NCBI GenBank assembly: GCA_014218235.1
Contig: CM024758.1
Location: 100,911,698-100,975,697, forward strand
From: Colocasia esculenta
Lineage: Eukaryota > Streptophyta > Magnoliopsida > Alismatales > Araceae
Length of the DNA stretch: 64,000 bases
Direction: 5' to 3'
Positions 22,974 to 34,550 of this stretch are shown piece by piece (position 1 is the stretch's first letter; the number at the start of each line of letters is the position of its first letter). The position numbers and the translations under genes were made by a program. The notes beneath the pieces are model-generated. The model did not search any database and was not told the origin of the DNA. It saw nothing but the letters and a program-made list of their open reading frames with translations.

Positions 22974-25155
22974 TTGTAACATCCCTCCTTGCCATGGTCT
23001 GTCGCCTTCTGTTGGAGGTAGTGACACTTGGGCTGTCGCCTTCTGAAGGCGACAGTTTGGTCGTCGCATTCCGATTTGGAATGTGACGGGCATGCTGTCA
23101 CATTCACCCTTTGACCGTAACATGCACGTTTGTTGTCTTGCTGTCGGGTTTGTGGTGACGGGTGTCAACCTTTGACAGTGGGAAGGCGATTGGTCAGATG
23201 TTGCGATCTGGTGTCAGACCTGCAATGTCGACACGTGGCATCTCCGCTACTCATCTTGACCATGACCATGAGATAGCGACGATGTTGGTGTCACATTCAC
23301 TTCATGGAACGTGACAGTCAACATGTTGCGTTCTCATCATCTGTGTTTAAGAGCTTCTGGCCGAGAGCAGAACCCATTTGGCCTTTTTCTTGGTGTTTCT
23401 TCCCTCCGGCGATTCCAGCGGCTGGTGGCTCCGTGGGGAGTTTGGGAAGGCTTTGAGGGGTGTGTTTTGCATTGTTGAGGGCTCCATGTCTTAGTGGGAG
23501 GCCCATGTGAGTGTAGTTTGGCTTCTATGCATGCTTGGGGTGTTCTTGAGGGTGGTTTGGACTTGAATAGCTATTTTAGTTCGCCATGCATACTCCCCTT
23601 CCAAAGATGGGTATGTATGGGTGGAGTTTGGCCTGAAGAAGATGTTCTCGGGCGTGCAAAGCCTGTGGTCGCGACACGGTTAGCGTTGCGACCCAGGTCG
23701 CGACACCCCGACATGTCGCCTTCAGTGCCTGGGAAGCTACGCCCACCCTGCCTCGTTCTGGTCGCGATAGGGTGTCTGTCGTCTTCTTTACAGTGTTTGT
23801 TTATGGTGGGTTGGGGTCTCAGGCCGTTACCTGGATCCCTCTGGTCGCGACAGGATCATTGTCGTGACATGGTTTTGACTAGTTCTGCATCGCCTTCCTG
23901 TCCAGGTTGCGACAGGCTGAGCGTCGCCTTTAGGTGGCGACAACCTATGTGTCACCTTCTAAGTCTGAGAAGGGACTTGGCAACCTGTATATCAGAGTTT
24001 TTTTCCACTTCCGCTGCGACTCGGTTTTCTAGGCACCTGTGCTGTTCCTAGTGCAGTGCTACTCTAGTCTCTTCGCCCGGTGCTCGCACTTGAGGGCTTG
24101 TCAACGAGACAGGTTGTTACCATTACCTGGGACCCCCATCCCCGCGCGTCTGTTAGAGGGAGTTCTCCGGGAGGTGGGCGTGCTCAAGTCACGGACTTGG
24201 AGCAGAAGGGGAAAACGGTGGGGACAACGGCGTAGAGTCGTTTGTAGAGCTCTCTTAGCTGGTCTGGTTGTCTGAGGTAGTGTGGTGCTCTTACAGTGCG
24301 GACCAGCTAGTCCATTCTCACTGCCTCACTCTACGTGGTTCCGGAACCATTTAGAGGGGTCAGGCGTGGGACTGTAGTCCGGCCAGACTATGGCAGTTGT
24401 TGGTTGTTCTTAGTTTGCGTCTCACTCCGACGGAAGGTGCTAGACATGGACTGTTGGTCGAGGGTAAGGCACACGGCGCACCTGACCGGCTGACTAGTGT
24501 AGCATTCTGTAGCTAGTGTGTTTGTCCAGGCAGTTTCTACTGTCTGCGTTTATAGCTGGGTTCTTGTGGTGCCTTGTGTACACGGGTTTTTCGGTTCCAC
24601 TAAGTAGCTTAGACCGATGACCGTGTAGTTTCTTTCACGCTTCCGCACTTGACTTTGTTTAGTAGAATAGACTTTACTACTTTGTTTAATTATTGCACAT
24701 TAGTTCTATTCTAATGTTAGAACCAGTGGGAGATTGGTAGTCCCTACTGGGCTTCATCGTGAAGCTCACTCCCTGTTTTGTAGGTGAGACTTCACAGCAG
24801 CTCCCTCCGCGGTGGATTGAGGAGACAGGCCCGCAGCAGTCAGCATCTCTAGTGGCAGTGTTTCCCCAGCAGTTGTTCTTCACCCTCGGGGTATGCCCCT
24901 AAGGGACGTGTTCTTTCCTGTTTATTTAAGCACGTGTACTTTGTTTACTTTGGGACTGTACTAGACCGTTACTTAGTGTTGGACACTCTACGTTCACTTG
25001 TGGTGCACTTTAGAACTTTTGTTGTTATTTATTTCTGTTACATATCTTGTTAGACCAATCCATTAGCCCTTCCGGGTCTCCAGACTCGTGGGCGGCGGTG
25101 CCGGTGTTCGGATCCTTGGTGAGAATCAGGGATTTGGGCCTCGGGGCCGTTACAG
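22974..25155 (+). mobile_element. Element A 5' LTR
   Basis: It is 2182 bp and runs TTGTAACATCCC to GGGCCGTTACAG. CpG-rich motif arrays (TGTCGCCTTC, GCGACA) lie at 22,995-23,330 and 23,670-23,960. The leader seems to start after TGTTTAAGAGCTTCTGG near 23,343. A 7-bp stem-loop lies at 24,749-24,767. Compared with the 3' LTR it lacks about 356 bp at about 23,475. No gene is present. Confidence 0.88.
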
Positions 25156-25167
25156 TGGTATCAAAGC
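25156..25167 (+). other. Primer binding site of element A
   Basis: TGGTATCAAAGC begins directly after the LTR and matches the 3' end of initiator tRNA-Met with one change from the usual TGGTATCAGAGC. Confidence 0.8.
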
Positions 25168-25293
25168 AAGGGGTCTATCAAGACTTGTAGTGGAAATAAG
25201 TATTGACGTAAAGTCCCTTAGGAAGTACAAGTAAACACTGCTAGCCGCTGTAGTTTTATCTATTAACTGCTTATTGTGTTTGTTTTGCAGAAC

Positions 25294-26781
25294 ATGCCTC
25301 CACGCACTCGCAGGCAGGTTCGTGAGCTGGTGGAGCGTCAGGAGTTCGAGTCGGATGGGTCGGTTGCAGCCGAGCACGTGCCGATCGACATTCAGCCCCA
25401 ACAGTTCAAGTTGCCTAGGGACCCATTGCCGCAGGGTGTCCCATTGCGGCAGGGAGAGCCACAGCTGTAGCAGCCGCTGTAGCAGTAGTAGCAGTGGTTT
25501 CCGCCCCAGCCCCCGCCGGCTGTCATGGAGCAGTGGTGGAGAGCGATGTTCCAGGGTCTATGGCAGTACCTGCAGTGCCAGCAGTACCCGCAGTACCCTT
25601 AGTACCAGCCGTACCAGCAGATGCCAGTTGGAGGATAGCAGTTTGCAGAGATGGCAGTAGAGGAGCAGCGACCACCGACCCCGCAAGCAGCACCTGTTCA
25701 ACCAGAGGTACCCCCCGTGGTACGGCAGCAGACTCCAGTTGCAGCAGCGGCACCTGAGGACCGCACGACGCTTCTGGAGAGGTTTCTTCATCTTCGGCCT
25801 CCGACTTTTTCTGGTGACCGTGATCCAGACCGTGCAGAGAGTTGGGTCCATGAGCTCGAGTGCACCTTTGAGACCATGGACTGTGCAGAGGTGGACCAGG
25901 TCAGATTGGGAGTATATCAGCTGAAGGGGTCAGCCCACGAGTGGTGGAGAGCTGTGAGGCAGACCAATTTTCAGGGCAGGAGGCTGGACCAGATCACTTG
26001 GGCAGAGTTCCTAGTGGCCTTTCACGGCGAGTTCTTCCCCGACTACGCTTGCCATGAGAGGAGGGACCAGTTCCACGAGTTGGTACAGGGAGACTTGACT
26101 ATAGCACAGTACCACTAGAGGTTTGTGTAGCTACTTCGACACGTCCTTCACATGGCAGCTAGTGAGCAGGCTCGTACTGAGCGGTTCATTAGCGGGCTAC
26201 GCTCAAAGTTGAGGTGGGCCATGGTTGGCCACCTCTGTGACACTTTGGGGACGGTAGTGGCGAGAGCCACCGCCATGGAGTGAGAGTGTCGGTTTTAGCC
26301 ACAGCAGAGTGGAGGCTCGGAGAGGTCTTCTCCATACCAGCACCCTTCGGGTAGTCGAGGGAGTGTTTCTTCTTCTTCTTCTTCTTCGAGGATAGGCAGT
26401 GCTGGCCTGACCTCGAAGTTGAAGAGGCTATTCTCTCGTGGAGGCAGGCGTCAGTACAGGCAGCAGCAGCAGCAACGTCAGTCGGAGTAGCAGCCAGTGG
26501 AGCAGTTGGTACAGCAGGGAGCAGAGCAGAGCCAGCAGGACTCTGGTTGTTACCACTGTGGGTAGCCGCGCCACTACAGGCGAGAGTGTCCGTTGAGGCA
26601 GTAGCAGGAGCAGCAGCAGCAGGCACCTCAGGTTCAGTACCATCCACCCCAGCCAGCGCAGTGCCAGCAGTAGCACCAGGGTCAGTACCAGCAGCCGCAG
26701 CAGTAGCGCCAGCAACAACACTAGGGTCAGTAACAGCAGCGCTAGTAGCAGCAGCCTCAGCGAGGATGTGGTCGCGATCGG
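25294..26781 (+). pseudogene. Element A: Gag, riddled with TAG codons
   Basis: ATG at 25,294 follows a splice-acceptor-like TTGTTTTGCAG by three bases. The frame reads MPPRTRRQVRELVERQ, a Gln/Pro-rich part, then the gypsy Gag domain (ERFLHLRPPTFSGDRDPDRA, GVYQLKGSAHEWWRAVRQ, DQFHELVQGDLTIAQYH). A Ser run (TTC repeats at 26,368) and a Gln-rich tail follow. The zinc knuckle at 26,548-26,589 keeps C-X2-C-X4-H-X4-C but contains a TAG. In-frame stops up to 26,743 are at 25,468, 25,480, 25,486, 25,489, 25,600, 25,636, 26,116, 26,128, 26,281, 26,296, 26,488, 26,563, 26,602, 26,671, 26,704, 26,722, 26,731, 26,740 and 26,743; all but two are TAG. Gag forms the particle; this copy cannot. Confidence 0.85.
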
Positions 26782-28574
26782 GTGATGAACATCACCAGAG
26801 AGGAGGCAGAGGCCTCTAATCTGGTTGTCAGTACGGTTCCCATCCTTGGTAGAGCTTCTAGAGTTTTGATTGATCCAGGTGCCACACACTGTTTTGCTTC
26901 TGAGGAGTTCTTTGCTTCCTTGTTTGAGTTTGCTCCGGAGCGGGCCTATGACCTTGCAGTTGAGCTGCCGATGGGTGACTTTGTGCATACCCTTGGTTAC
27001 TTGGAGGGTGTCACCGTTGAGGTACAGGGTCACTAGTTACCAGCCAGACTGTTTGCCTTGCAGCTCCATGACTTTGATGCCATTCTTGGCATGGACTGGT
27101 TGGTGACGCACTCTGCACTGGTAGATTGTCAGCGGAAGACCGTGAGGTTCGAGATACTTGGAGCACCTGTGTTTTGCTTCCGAGGTACTCGATCTGTCCG
27201 CCGACCCTTCGTCTCTTTCTGTAGAGCTCAACGCCTCATCCGAGACGGTTGTGTTGCTTTCTTGGCCTCTGTGTGTGTCTCAGATTCTGGTGAGATTTCT
27301 ATTTCAGATATGCCTGTGGTTTGTGAGTTTACCGACGTGTTTCCGGAGGACCTACCTGGCTTGCTACTTGAGCGGGTAGTAGACTTCTCCATTGAGTTGC
27401 TTCCGGGGATGATGCCTGCATCCAAGGCACCGTATCGGATGGTGCCAGCGGAATTGCGGGAGTTGAAGCACCAACTAGAGGAGTTGCTTGCGTTGGGCTT
27501 CATTCGTCCTAGCCGTTCGCCATAGGGAACGCCTGTTCTGTTTATGAGGAAGAAGGATGGCAGCCTTAGAATGTGCATTGATTATCGGCAACTGAATCAG
27601 GTGACCGTGAAGAACAAGTATCCTTTGCCCAGGATCGATGACTTGTTCGACTAGTTGCAGTCAGCTTCAGTGTTCTCGAAGATCGACTTGAGGTTGGGTT
27701 ACTACCAGTTGCGGATCTGCGAGTCAGACATCGCCAGATCAGCCTTTCGCACCCACTATGGCCACTTAGAGTTTGTCGTGATGCCTTTTGGGCTCACGAA
27801 TGCACTTGCAGCGTTCATGGAGCTGATGCACATTGTTTTTTGAGAGTACCTGGACCGGTTCGTGGTGGTGTTCCTCAACAACATCCTGGTGTACTCAGCG
27901 ACGACAGAGGAGCACGAGGTCCACTTGAGGCAAGTGTTGCAGGCTTTGAGGAGTCACCAACTTTACGCCAAATTCAGAAAGTGTGAATTTTGGCTAAAGG
28001 AGGTGCACTTTCTGGGTCATGTTGTTTCTGGTGCAGGTATGGCGGTTGATCCCGCAAAGGTTGAGGCTGTGGTTTCTTGGGGCCAGCCCACTATAGTTGC
28101 AGAGGTTCGTAGTTTTCTGGGGCTGGCAGGCTACTACTGGAGGTTTGTGCAAGACTTCGCCAGAGTTGCAGAGCCTTTGACCCGGTTGACCAGGCAGGAG
28201 ACTCAGTTTGTATGGACAGTAGAGTGCAAGTGCAGTTTTCAGGAGCTGAAGAGCCGGCTGACTTCAGCTCCAATCCTTGTGGTACCTTCTGGCAGCGACG
28301 GCTTTGTTGTCTACACAGACACATCAGGTACTGGTTTGGGTGCTGTGTTGATGCAGCACGGTCGAGTAGTTGCTTATGCTTCTTGTCATCTGAAGAAGCA
28401 TGAGCAGCACTACCCGACACACGACCTGGAGCTTGCAGCGGTCGTGTTCGCCTTGAGGTTGTGGAGGCACTACTTGTACGGTGAGGTGTTCGAGGTTTTC
28501 ACAGATCACCGCAGCTTACAGTATGCTTCACGTAGAGAGATCTCAACCTCAGGCAGCGTAGGTGGCTCGAGTAC
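26782..28574 (+). pseudogene. Element A: protease, reverse transcriptase and RNase H
   Basis: The frame continues from gag. Protease has VLIDPGATHCFASEEF at about 26,863, with Pro in place of the Ser/Thr of the D-S/T-G catalytic motif. RT shows PYRMVPAELRELKHQLEELL, FMRKKDGSLRMCIDYRQLNQ, SKIDLRLGYYQLRI, MPFGLTNALAAF and VVFLNNILVYS. The two catalytic Asp codons at 27,877-27,882 are both AAC (Asn). RNase H shows VVYTDTSGTGLGAVLMQ, YPTHDLELAAVVFALRLW and FTDHRSLQY. Stops lie at 27,034, 27,523, 27,652 and 27,841. A one-base loss and a TAG (28,533) near 28,525 shift the frame before the RNase H end. Confidence 0.88.
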
Positions 28575-30176
28575 TTGAAGGACTACGATTTTACCCTTTT
28601 CTATCACCCGGAAAAGGCTAACGTCGTAGCAGACGCTTTGAGTAGGAGAGCCCACTTGAGTTCTTTGTTGGTTAGACACTGGAGACTTATGGAGGATACC
28701 ACTCAGGGTGTGTTCATGCTGTCTAGCCTCTGGGAGAGAACAGTGTTGGCCAGCATAACAGTTCATCCGTTGATATAACAGCAGATGCTTGAGGCGCAGA
28801 GTGTAGACGAGGACTTGGCAGACGTGTTGCAGTTGCCCGAGGTAGCACTGGACGAGGATAGCGAGGTTCGGTTCCAGGACAGACTCTACGTTCCAAAGGA
28901 CGTCAGAGAGGAGGTACTTACTGAGGCGCACCGGTTGCGATACTCTATTCATCCTGGCTCCACCAAGATGTACCATGACTTGAGGGTACTCTTTTGGTGG
29001 CCTGGGATGAAGAGAGATATCGCTGAGTTTGTTTCGTGCTGCCTTACTTGTCAGCAGGTGAAGGCAGAGCACCAGCATCCTAGTGGTGAGCTGCAGTTGC
29101 TTCCCATTCCTGTGTTGAAGTGGGAGCATGTCACCATGGACTTTGTTTCTGGCTTACCTCGCACTTCTCAGGGGCACGACAGTGTTTGGGTCATCGTCGA
29201 CAGGCTGACGAAGACAGCTCGCTTCCTTCCAGTAAGAGCAGCGTGGTCAGTAGACAGGCTAGCTCGGTTGTTTGTGGACAGAGTGGTACCTTTGCACGGA
29301 ACCCCGGTCTCTATTGTCTCAGATAGAGATCCGAGGTTCACTTCTCATTTTTGGCGCAGCTTTCAGCGAGCACTTGGCACTTAGCTGAGGCTGAGTTCAG
29401 CTTACCACCCACAGACAGACGGGCAGTCGGAGAGGACCATTTAGACCCTCGAGGACTTGTTGAGAGCGTGTTGCCTAGACTGGGGCGGCACATGGGAGTC
29501 ACACCTTCCCATGGTGGAGTTTTTGTATAATAATAGCTTTCACTCCAGCATCGGGATGGCGCCCTACGAGGCTCTATATGGTCGATCGTGCAGGACACTG
29601 TTGCACTGGCACGAGGTTGGCGAGAGGCAATTGCTGGGTCCAGACTTGGTGCGGCAGTGTGCAGACACCATGAGACTGGTCAGGAAGAGGTTGCAGACAG
29701 TGCAGAGCAGGCAGAAGAGCTACGCCGACATTCGCAGGAGGCCACTTGAGTTTGAGGTCGGAGACAATGTGTTCCTTCGGATCTCGCCCACCAAAGGAAT
29801 TCTCAGGTTTGGGAAGAGGGGCAAGCTTAGCCCGAGGTTTGTTGGCCCCTTTCCCATCCTCGAGCGGGTTGGCGAGGTCGCTTACATGTTGGCTTTTCCG
29901 TCTGAGTTGGCAGGTGTCCACGACGTCTTCCACGTGTCGTAGCTGAGGAAGTACATGCCAGATCCGTCACATGTACTCGACTACTCGCAGTTAGAGGTCA
30001 CCCCTGACCTGTCCGTGCCGAAGTACCCAGTCAACTTGGTGGACCGCAGAGTGCAGCAGCTTCGCAGGAAGCAGATCCCGCTCGTCAAGGTGGTTTGGGA
30101 GCACCGCGCCGGTGGCGAGGCCACTTGGGAGCATGAGGACGAGATACGGGAGCAGTTCCCTTACTTGTTCGAGTGA
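28575..30176 (+). pseudogene. Element A: RNase H end, integrase and chromodomain
   Basis: It starts KDYDFTLFYHPEKANVVADA, then the integrase zinc domain (EAHRLRYSIHPGSTKMYHDL with CCLTCQQVKAEHQ), the core (VTMDFVSGLPRTSQGHDSVW, SIVSDRDPRFTSHFW, HPQTDGQSERT), and the C-terminal GKRGKLSPRFVGPF. The chromodomain-like end reads NLVDRRVQQLRRKQIPLVKV then VWEHRAGGEATWEHEDEI and ends FPYLFE. Stops lie at 28,776 (TAA), 29,382, 29,442 and 29,940 (TAG). In chromoviruses the chromodomain guides insertion to heterochromatin. The true stop is TGA at 30,174. Confidence 0.88.
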
Positions 30177-30253
30177 CAGGTACTTTGTTTTCTCTCTCTT
30201 CCCCTAGTTTCACCCTTAATTTCGAGGACAAAATTGTTTTTTTGTTGGTTAGA
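30177..30253 (+). other. Element A: region before the 3' LTR, no polypurine tract visible
   Basis: The expected phrase ATTTCGAGGACAAAATT is present, but instead of a purine tract it is followed by a run of T and TTGGTTAGA. B and D carry AAGGGGGGAGAGC and AAGGGGGAGAGGG in this place. Confidence 0.6.
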
Positions 30254-30813
30254 TTGTAACATCCCTCCTTGCCATGGTTTGTCGCCTTCTGTTGGATGTA
30301 GCGACACTTGGGCTGTCGCCTTCTGAAGGCGACAATTTGGTCATCGCATTTCGGTTTGGAATGCGACGGGCATGCTGTCGCGTTCACCCTCTGACCGCTG
30401 CATGCACGTTTGTCATCTTGCTGTCAGGTTTGTGGTGATAGGTGTCATCCTTTGACAGTGGGAAGGCGACTGGTCAGACGTCGCAATCTGGTGTCAGACC
30501 TGCGATGTCGACACGTTGCATCTCCACTGGTCAACTTGATCTTGACCATGAGAAAGCGACGATGTTGGTGTCGCGTTCACTTCATGGAACGCGACAGTCA
30601 CATGTCGCGTTCTCATCATCTATGTTTAAGAGCGTCTGGCCGAGAGCAGAACCCCCCATTTGGCCTTTCTCTTGGTGTTTCTTCCCTCCGGCGATTCCAG
30701 CGGCTGGTGGCTCCGTGGGGAGTTTGGGAAGGCTTTGAGGGGTGTGTTTTGCATTGTGTAGGTAAGTGCATGGATCTATGGTGTGGTTGTATGTGTTTGT
30801 ACTTCCCCCTCAT
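30254..30813 (+). mobile_element. Element A 3' LTR, left piece
   Basis: It matches the first 500 bp of the 5' LTR with about 5-10% differences, many at CpG sites. Then come about 50 bp that the 5' LTR lacks. It breaks off at CTCAT, the left target duplication of B (30,809-30,813). Confidence 0.9.
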
Positions 30814-32628
30814 TGTAAGGTCTCGGGTCTTTAGTGGATCCTTATTGGGTCTGTAGAGGTCCTGTGTAGTTGACGGCCATGGCTTGCCGTTGAGTCAGAG
30901 TCAGCGTCCAGAGATGTGGACGTCTGAGCATGAACTCAGCGACAAGCTATGTGGACGTTAATCTGTAGGCGGTTCAGTTGGCGGCCATTGATGTTGACGT
31001 CGACTAACCAGTCCTGTTGAAATAGGGCAGCCCGAGAGCAGGGTTTCTTCCTCTCCTTTTCTCTCCTTCCTTCCTCCTTAGCCTTTCTTGATTCCTGTAG
31101 CTTCTGTTGAGTGATTTGAGCTCGTGGGAAGCCCCTGGATCGTGTGGCGTTGCTAGTTCGGGCGGGAATCGCAAGGTTTTGGCGTGATTCGCGCGGAGTC
31201 TTCGGGGAGATCCGGCGCGATTGGTGGCTGTTTAGGGATTCTTAAGGCGTTCTGAGGTTGGGACTTAACCCCTATAACCCTCCCCAGCAAACCAGCATGT
31301 CCAATTAAGCAAATTGGTGTGTAATTTATGGTTTAGGGTTTGGGTTGTATCATGCCGGGATTTGGGTAAATTAGACAATCTAAGTGTTAGAATGTTTAGT
31401 TTAGATGTTCTGGTAGTGTAAACTGATGTGAGGATGTGTTTCCTTCCATCAGTCAGAATGTTATTTAGTATTTCTGCCCTTTTGGAACTGATTCGGGTCA
31501 GTTCTGGGTATGGGGGACTGAAGATATCAACGTCCACATCTGTTGACGTTGAGATCTCCAGGGGTGATTTAAACGACAAGGTCGATTGCCGTTTAGTTAT
31601 TGTTGACGACATGAGGGTTGCCGTTTACCCCATGTTGGCGGCAATCGATGTGGCCGTTTATATCCTGTCTCCCAGCAGACTTAAGTTGTGTGATTAGAGG
31701 CGAATGACATGTGATGTCCGCCCTAATAACACATATGGGCCAGGCTTAGAGTGTGACTCCGCCTGTGCATAGTAGTAGTTGTATGTGGCACGAGGTGTTT
31801 ACTACTGTACGGGGTTTCAGACGTTGAGTGTGTTCCGTCTGTTGTACGCGCGTTGCGTTACCGTGTACCCGTTTCTGTTGTGTTACCTAGGCGTGGGTGC
31901 GACTCCGTCTAGACGACTAGTGTGTGGTTGTCCTCCGCTAGTGAGCCGGGACATCGAGTGCGACTCTGTCCTGTGCGTACTCCTTTTGGTGGTTTTGAGC
32001 CGGTCTCCGTGGAGCCCCTTCTCTACCGCTAGGGTCAAGCGTAGGGGAAAAACCGGTCGTGGACCAGACGCGAGAGAGAGCGTCTGTAGTGTGCACACGT
32101 GGCTGGGGTTGAGAGCCTCTGTGGTGACGGGACGCCGAGCCACAGACCCTAGCTGAGTCCTACTTGCTGTGTGTGTGAGTGTGTGTTACTGAGCCGTGTG
32201 GTTTACAGTTTTGTGTGGTGCGACGTGTACTTACTTTCTGTTTTTACTTTCCGCACTTTAGACTGTTACCGGTGGGGTTACTTTTCCCTACTGGGTCTCT
32301 TTCTTGAGACTCACTCCCTTCCCTTTCAGGTGGGTCTTCGTCGACTCCCGTTCCAGGCGAGTCTAGCCACTCCGGTGTTGGTGCTCCCTAGCTGCAGTGA
32401 GTTGTACCTTTTTGTTGTACTTCTGTACTCTGTACCTTGTCTCAGACTCTGAGGTTGTATATGATATGTTCATATAGTGGAATTTTACTGCTTTGCATGG
32501 TGTGTATCTTCTTACATATAGTCTCCTCGGACTCTAAATTCCTACCCTTCCGAGCTTGTCTCGTGGGTTAGCGGGTCAGAATTCGGGTTACTGGTTGTTA
32601 CTGGTAATGCGGATTCTGGGTCGTTACA
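30814..32628 (+). mobile_element. Element B 5' LTR
   Basis: It starts TGTAAGGTCTCGGG and ends GGGTCGTTACA. A stem-loop GGGTCTC/GAGACTC lies at 32,293-32,312, followed by ACTCCC. The transcription start probably lies near the phrase TTGAAATAGGGCAG (about 31,018). ORFs of up to 125 residues (31,779-32,156) occur in both LTRs, as expected from near-identity. I see no protein features in them. Confidence 0.95.
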
Positions 32629-32631
32629 GTT

Positions 32632-32643
32632 TGGTATCAGAGC
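32632..32643 (+). other. Primer binding site of element B
   Basis: TGGTATCAGAGC, three bases after the LTR end, is the standard initiator tRNA-Met site of plant gypsy elements. Confidence 0.92.
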
Positions 32644-32783
32644 CTGGTCTGATGAGATATATATAAGAAAATGCCTACCATGTTAACTCAGAGTCTAAAG
32701 AGTACAGCTGCACTGTAGTTAGCTATGTAGCCCGGAGTTAGTTAGTGTATTTATGTGTGTATTTTTGTTCTGTGTGTAGTTCT

Positions 32784-34550
32784 ATGGCGCCTAGGCGACG
32801 TCCTAGAGAGGGAGTAGCCGAGCAGGCGACTCGTCCGGAGGTTGGAGATGCTCCGCCACCTCAGCAGACGCAGCCTTTGCCACAGGATGCGCATAGTGGT
32901 ATTGTTCCGCCGCCGCCACCTCCACCCCAGGTAGCTCAGGGATTGGACATGACTCATTTTCTTGAGGGGATGGCTCAGTTTGTTGCTCAGCACCGTGACG
33001 CGCCGGTACCCCAGGGTGGTACTGGGAGGGTGTTGAGGGAGTTTTTGCAGTTTCAGCCTCCTCAGTTTTTGGGCCAGCCTGATCCAGATGTAGCGCGAGC
33101 TTGGCTAGATGCAGTGGAGCGGACTTTTCGTTCCATGGAGTGTGTTCCAGAGGAGCGAGTGCTGCTAGCCAGTTACCAGTTGCAGGCGCAGGCGTTGACT
33201 TGGTGGTCCGCTGAGTGGGAGACTACTTTTCAGTCTCGCCCACTTAGGCAGATTCCGTGGCAGGAGTTTGTTGTTTCCTTTGAGAGAGCCTTCTGTCCTA
33301 CTTACGTCCGGACGGAGAGGTTGTACCAGTTTCTGGACTTGCAGCAGAGGGACTCTACTGTGGTGCAGTACAGGGCCAGATTTGTGGAGTTAGGGCGTTA
33401 TGCTCCGCAGATTATGGGAGATGAGGGTCTGAGGACTCAGCAGTTTGTGAGAGGCTTGAGGCCAGAGCTCAGGCAGGCGCTGATAGTTGCTCGTGTCACA
33501 GACTTGGATGCGGCCTATCAGACAGCGGCAGCGTTGGAGGCAGACACCTTGCGGACTCGTGCTCGGAGTGCAGAGGTTCAGACGCAGGTAGTTCCTTCTC
33601 AGCCTCACCAGCAGCAGGGTACTGTGCAGACGACCCCGAGGACTACGACTTCCTACGCGTCCACTTCTACTGGGACGTCGGCGAAGTCAGGATCTCGGAG
33701 GAAGTTTCGGCGTGATAGGAGGCAGGCAGAGCAGAGGCAGCAGTCGGTTGGGAGTGTGCAGCAGCCGACAGGTCAGCCTTCGCAGCAGGTACAGCGTACT
33801 TTTGCTGGGCAGTGTTACCGGTGTGACCAGATGGGTCACATGGCGCGAGATTGTCCTTTGCTACCTCGTGTACCGCAGCAGCAGACTCAGACTCAGCCCC
33901 GAGTGCAGCAGCAGCAGCAGCAGGCACCAGTGCAGCAGCGTCAGCAGACTGGAGGTTCTGGTGGGTCGAGAGGTAGAGGTCGTGTTACCCACTTGACTCG
34001 TGCAGACGCGGAGGCAGCTCACCTGGTGGAAGGTACTGTTTCAGTTTTTGGTTGTGCAGCTAGAGTTTTGTTTGATTCCGGTGCCTCTCACTCTTTTGTG
34101 TCTGAGGACTTTTTAGACTCCCTTGGAGAGTTGAGTTCGGGAGAGTCTGTTGAGTTGGCAGTAGAGTTGCCGACAGGGGACTTTGTCCTTACGTCCTACT
34201 GTCTCGAGGAGGTACCTGTGCAGTTGCAGGATCAGTTGTTGTCAGCCCGTTTGTTTGCCTTGCAGTTGCATGATTATGATGTGATTTTGGGTATGGATTG
34301 GTTGGAGCGGTATGGTGCAGTGATGGATTGCCAGAAGAAGAGGGTGCACTTGCGGATACCTGGAGCAGCGGCGTTCTACTTCCAGGGTATCGTACCTCTT
34401 ACTTCTCGCTTTTTAGTTTCTGCTTTGAGGGCAGGGAGGTTACTTGCTTCTGGTTGTCAGGGTTTCCTAGTTTCTGCAGTGACTCTTGACCAGATTGCCT
34501 CGGGAGTGGGAGACATTCCTGTAGTGTGTGAGTTTCCGGATGTTTTCCGG
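32784..34550 (+). CDS. Element B: Gag and protease (first part of gag-pol)
   Basis: I chose the ATG at 32,784 (MAPRRRPREGVAEQATRPEV) because it follows an acceptor-like TGTGTGTAG by four bases and matches the gag starts of A and D; an upstream in-frame ATG at 32,745 exists. A Pro-rich region is followed by the retrotransposon Gag domain (EFLQFQPPQFLGQPDPDVAR, LASYQLQAQALTWWSAEW, QYRARFVELGRYAPQIM). The zinc knuckle CYRCDQMGHMARDC lies at 33,813-33,854, then a Gln-rich spacer and the protease motif VLFDSGASHSFVSEDF with catalytic Asp at 34,074. One T is missing in a T run at about 34,542-34,545, shifting the frame before the RT start. Gag assembles the particle and protease cuts the polyprotein. 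Confidence 0.93.

Noticed and set aside
25440..26780. TAG read as glutamine (recoding) in element A
   Set aside because: The related, younger element B uses CAG throughout without internal TAG, so decay by deamination is simpler than recoding.
26428..27033. 201-residue minus-strand Leu-rich ORF
   Set aside because: It is antisense to the Gln-rich gag of A; CAG runs give CTG runs on the other strand.
31779..32156. 125-residue ORF repeated at 38,403-38,780
   Set aside because: It lies in both LTRs of B, has no domain features, and its repetition is explained by LTR identity.
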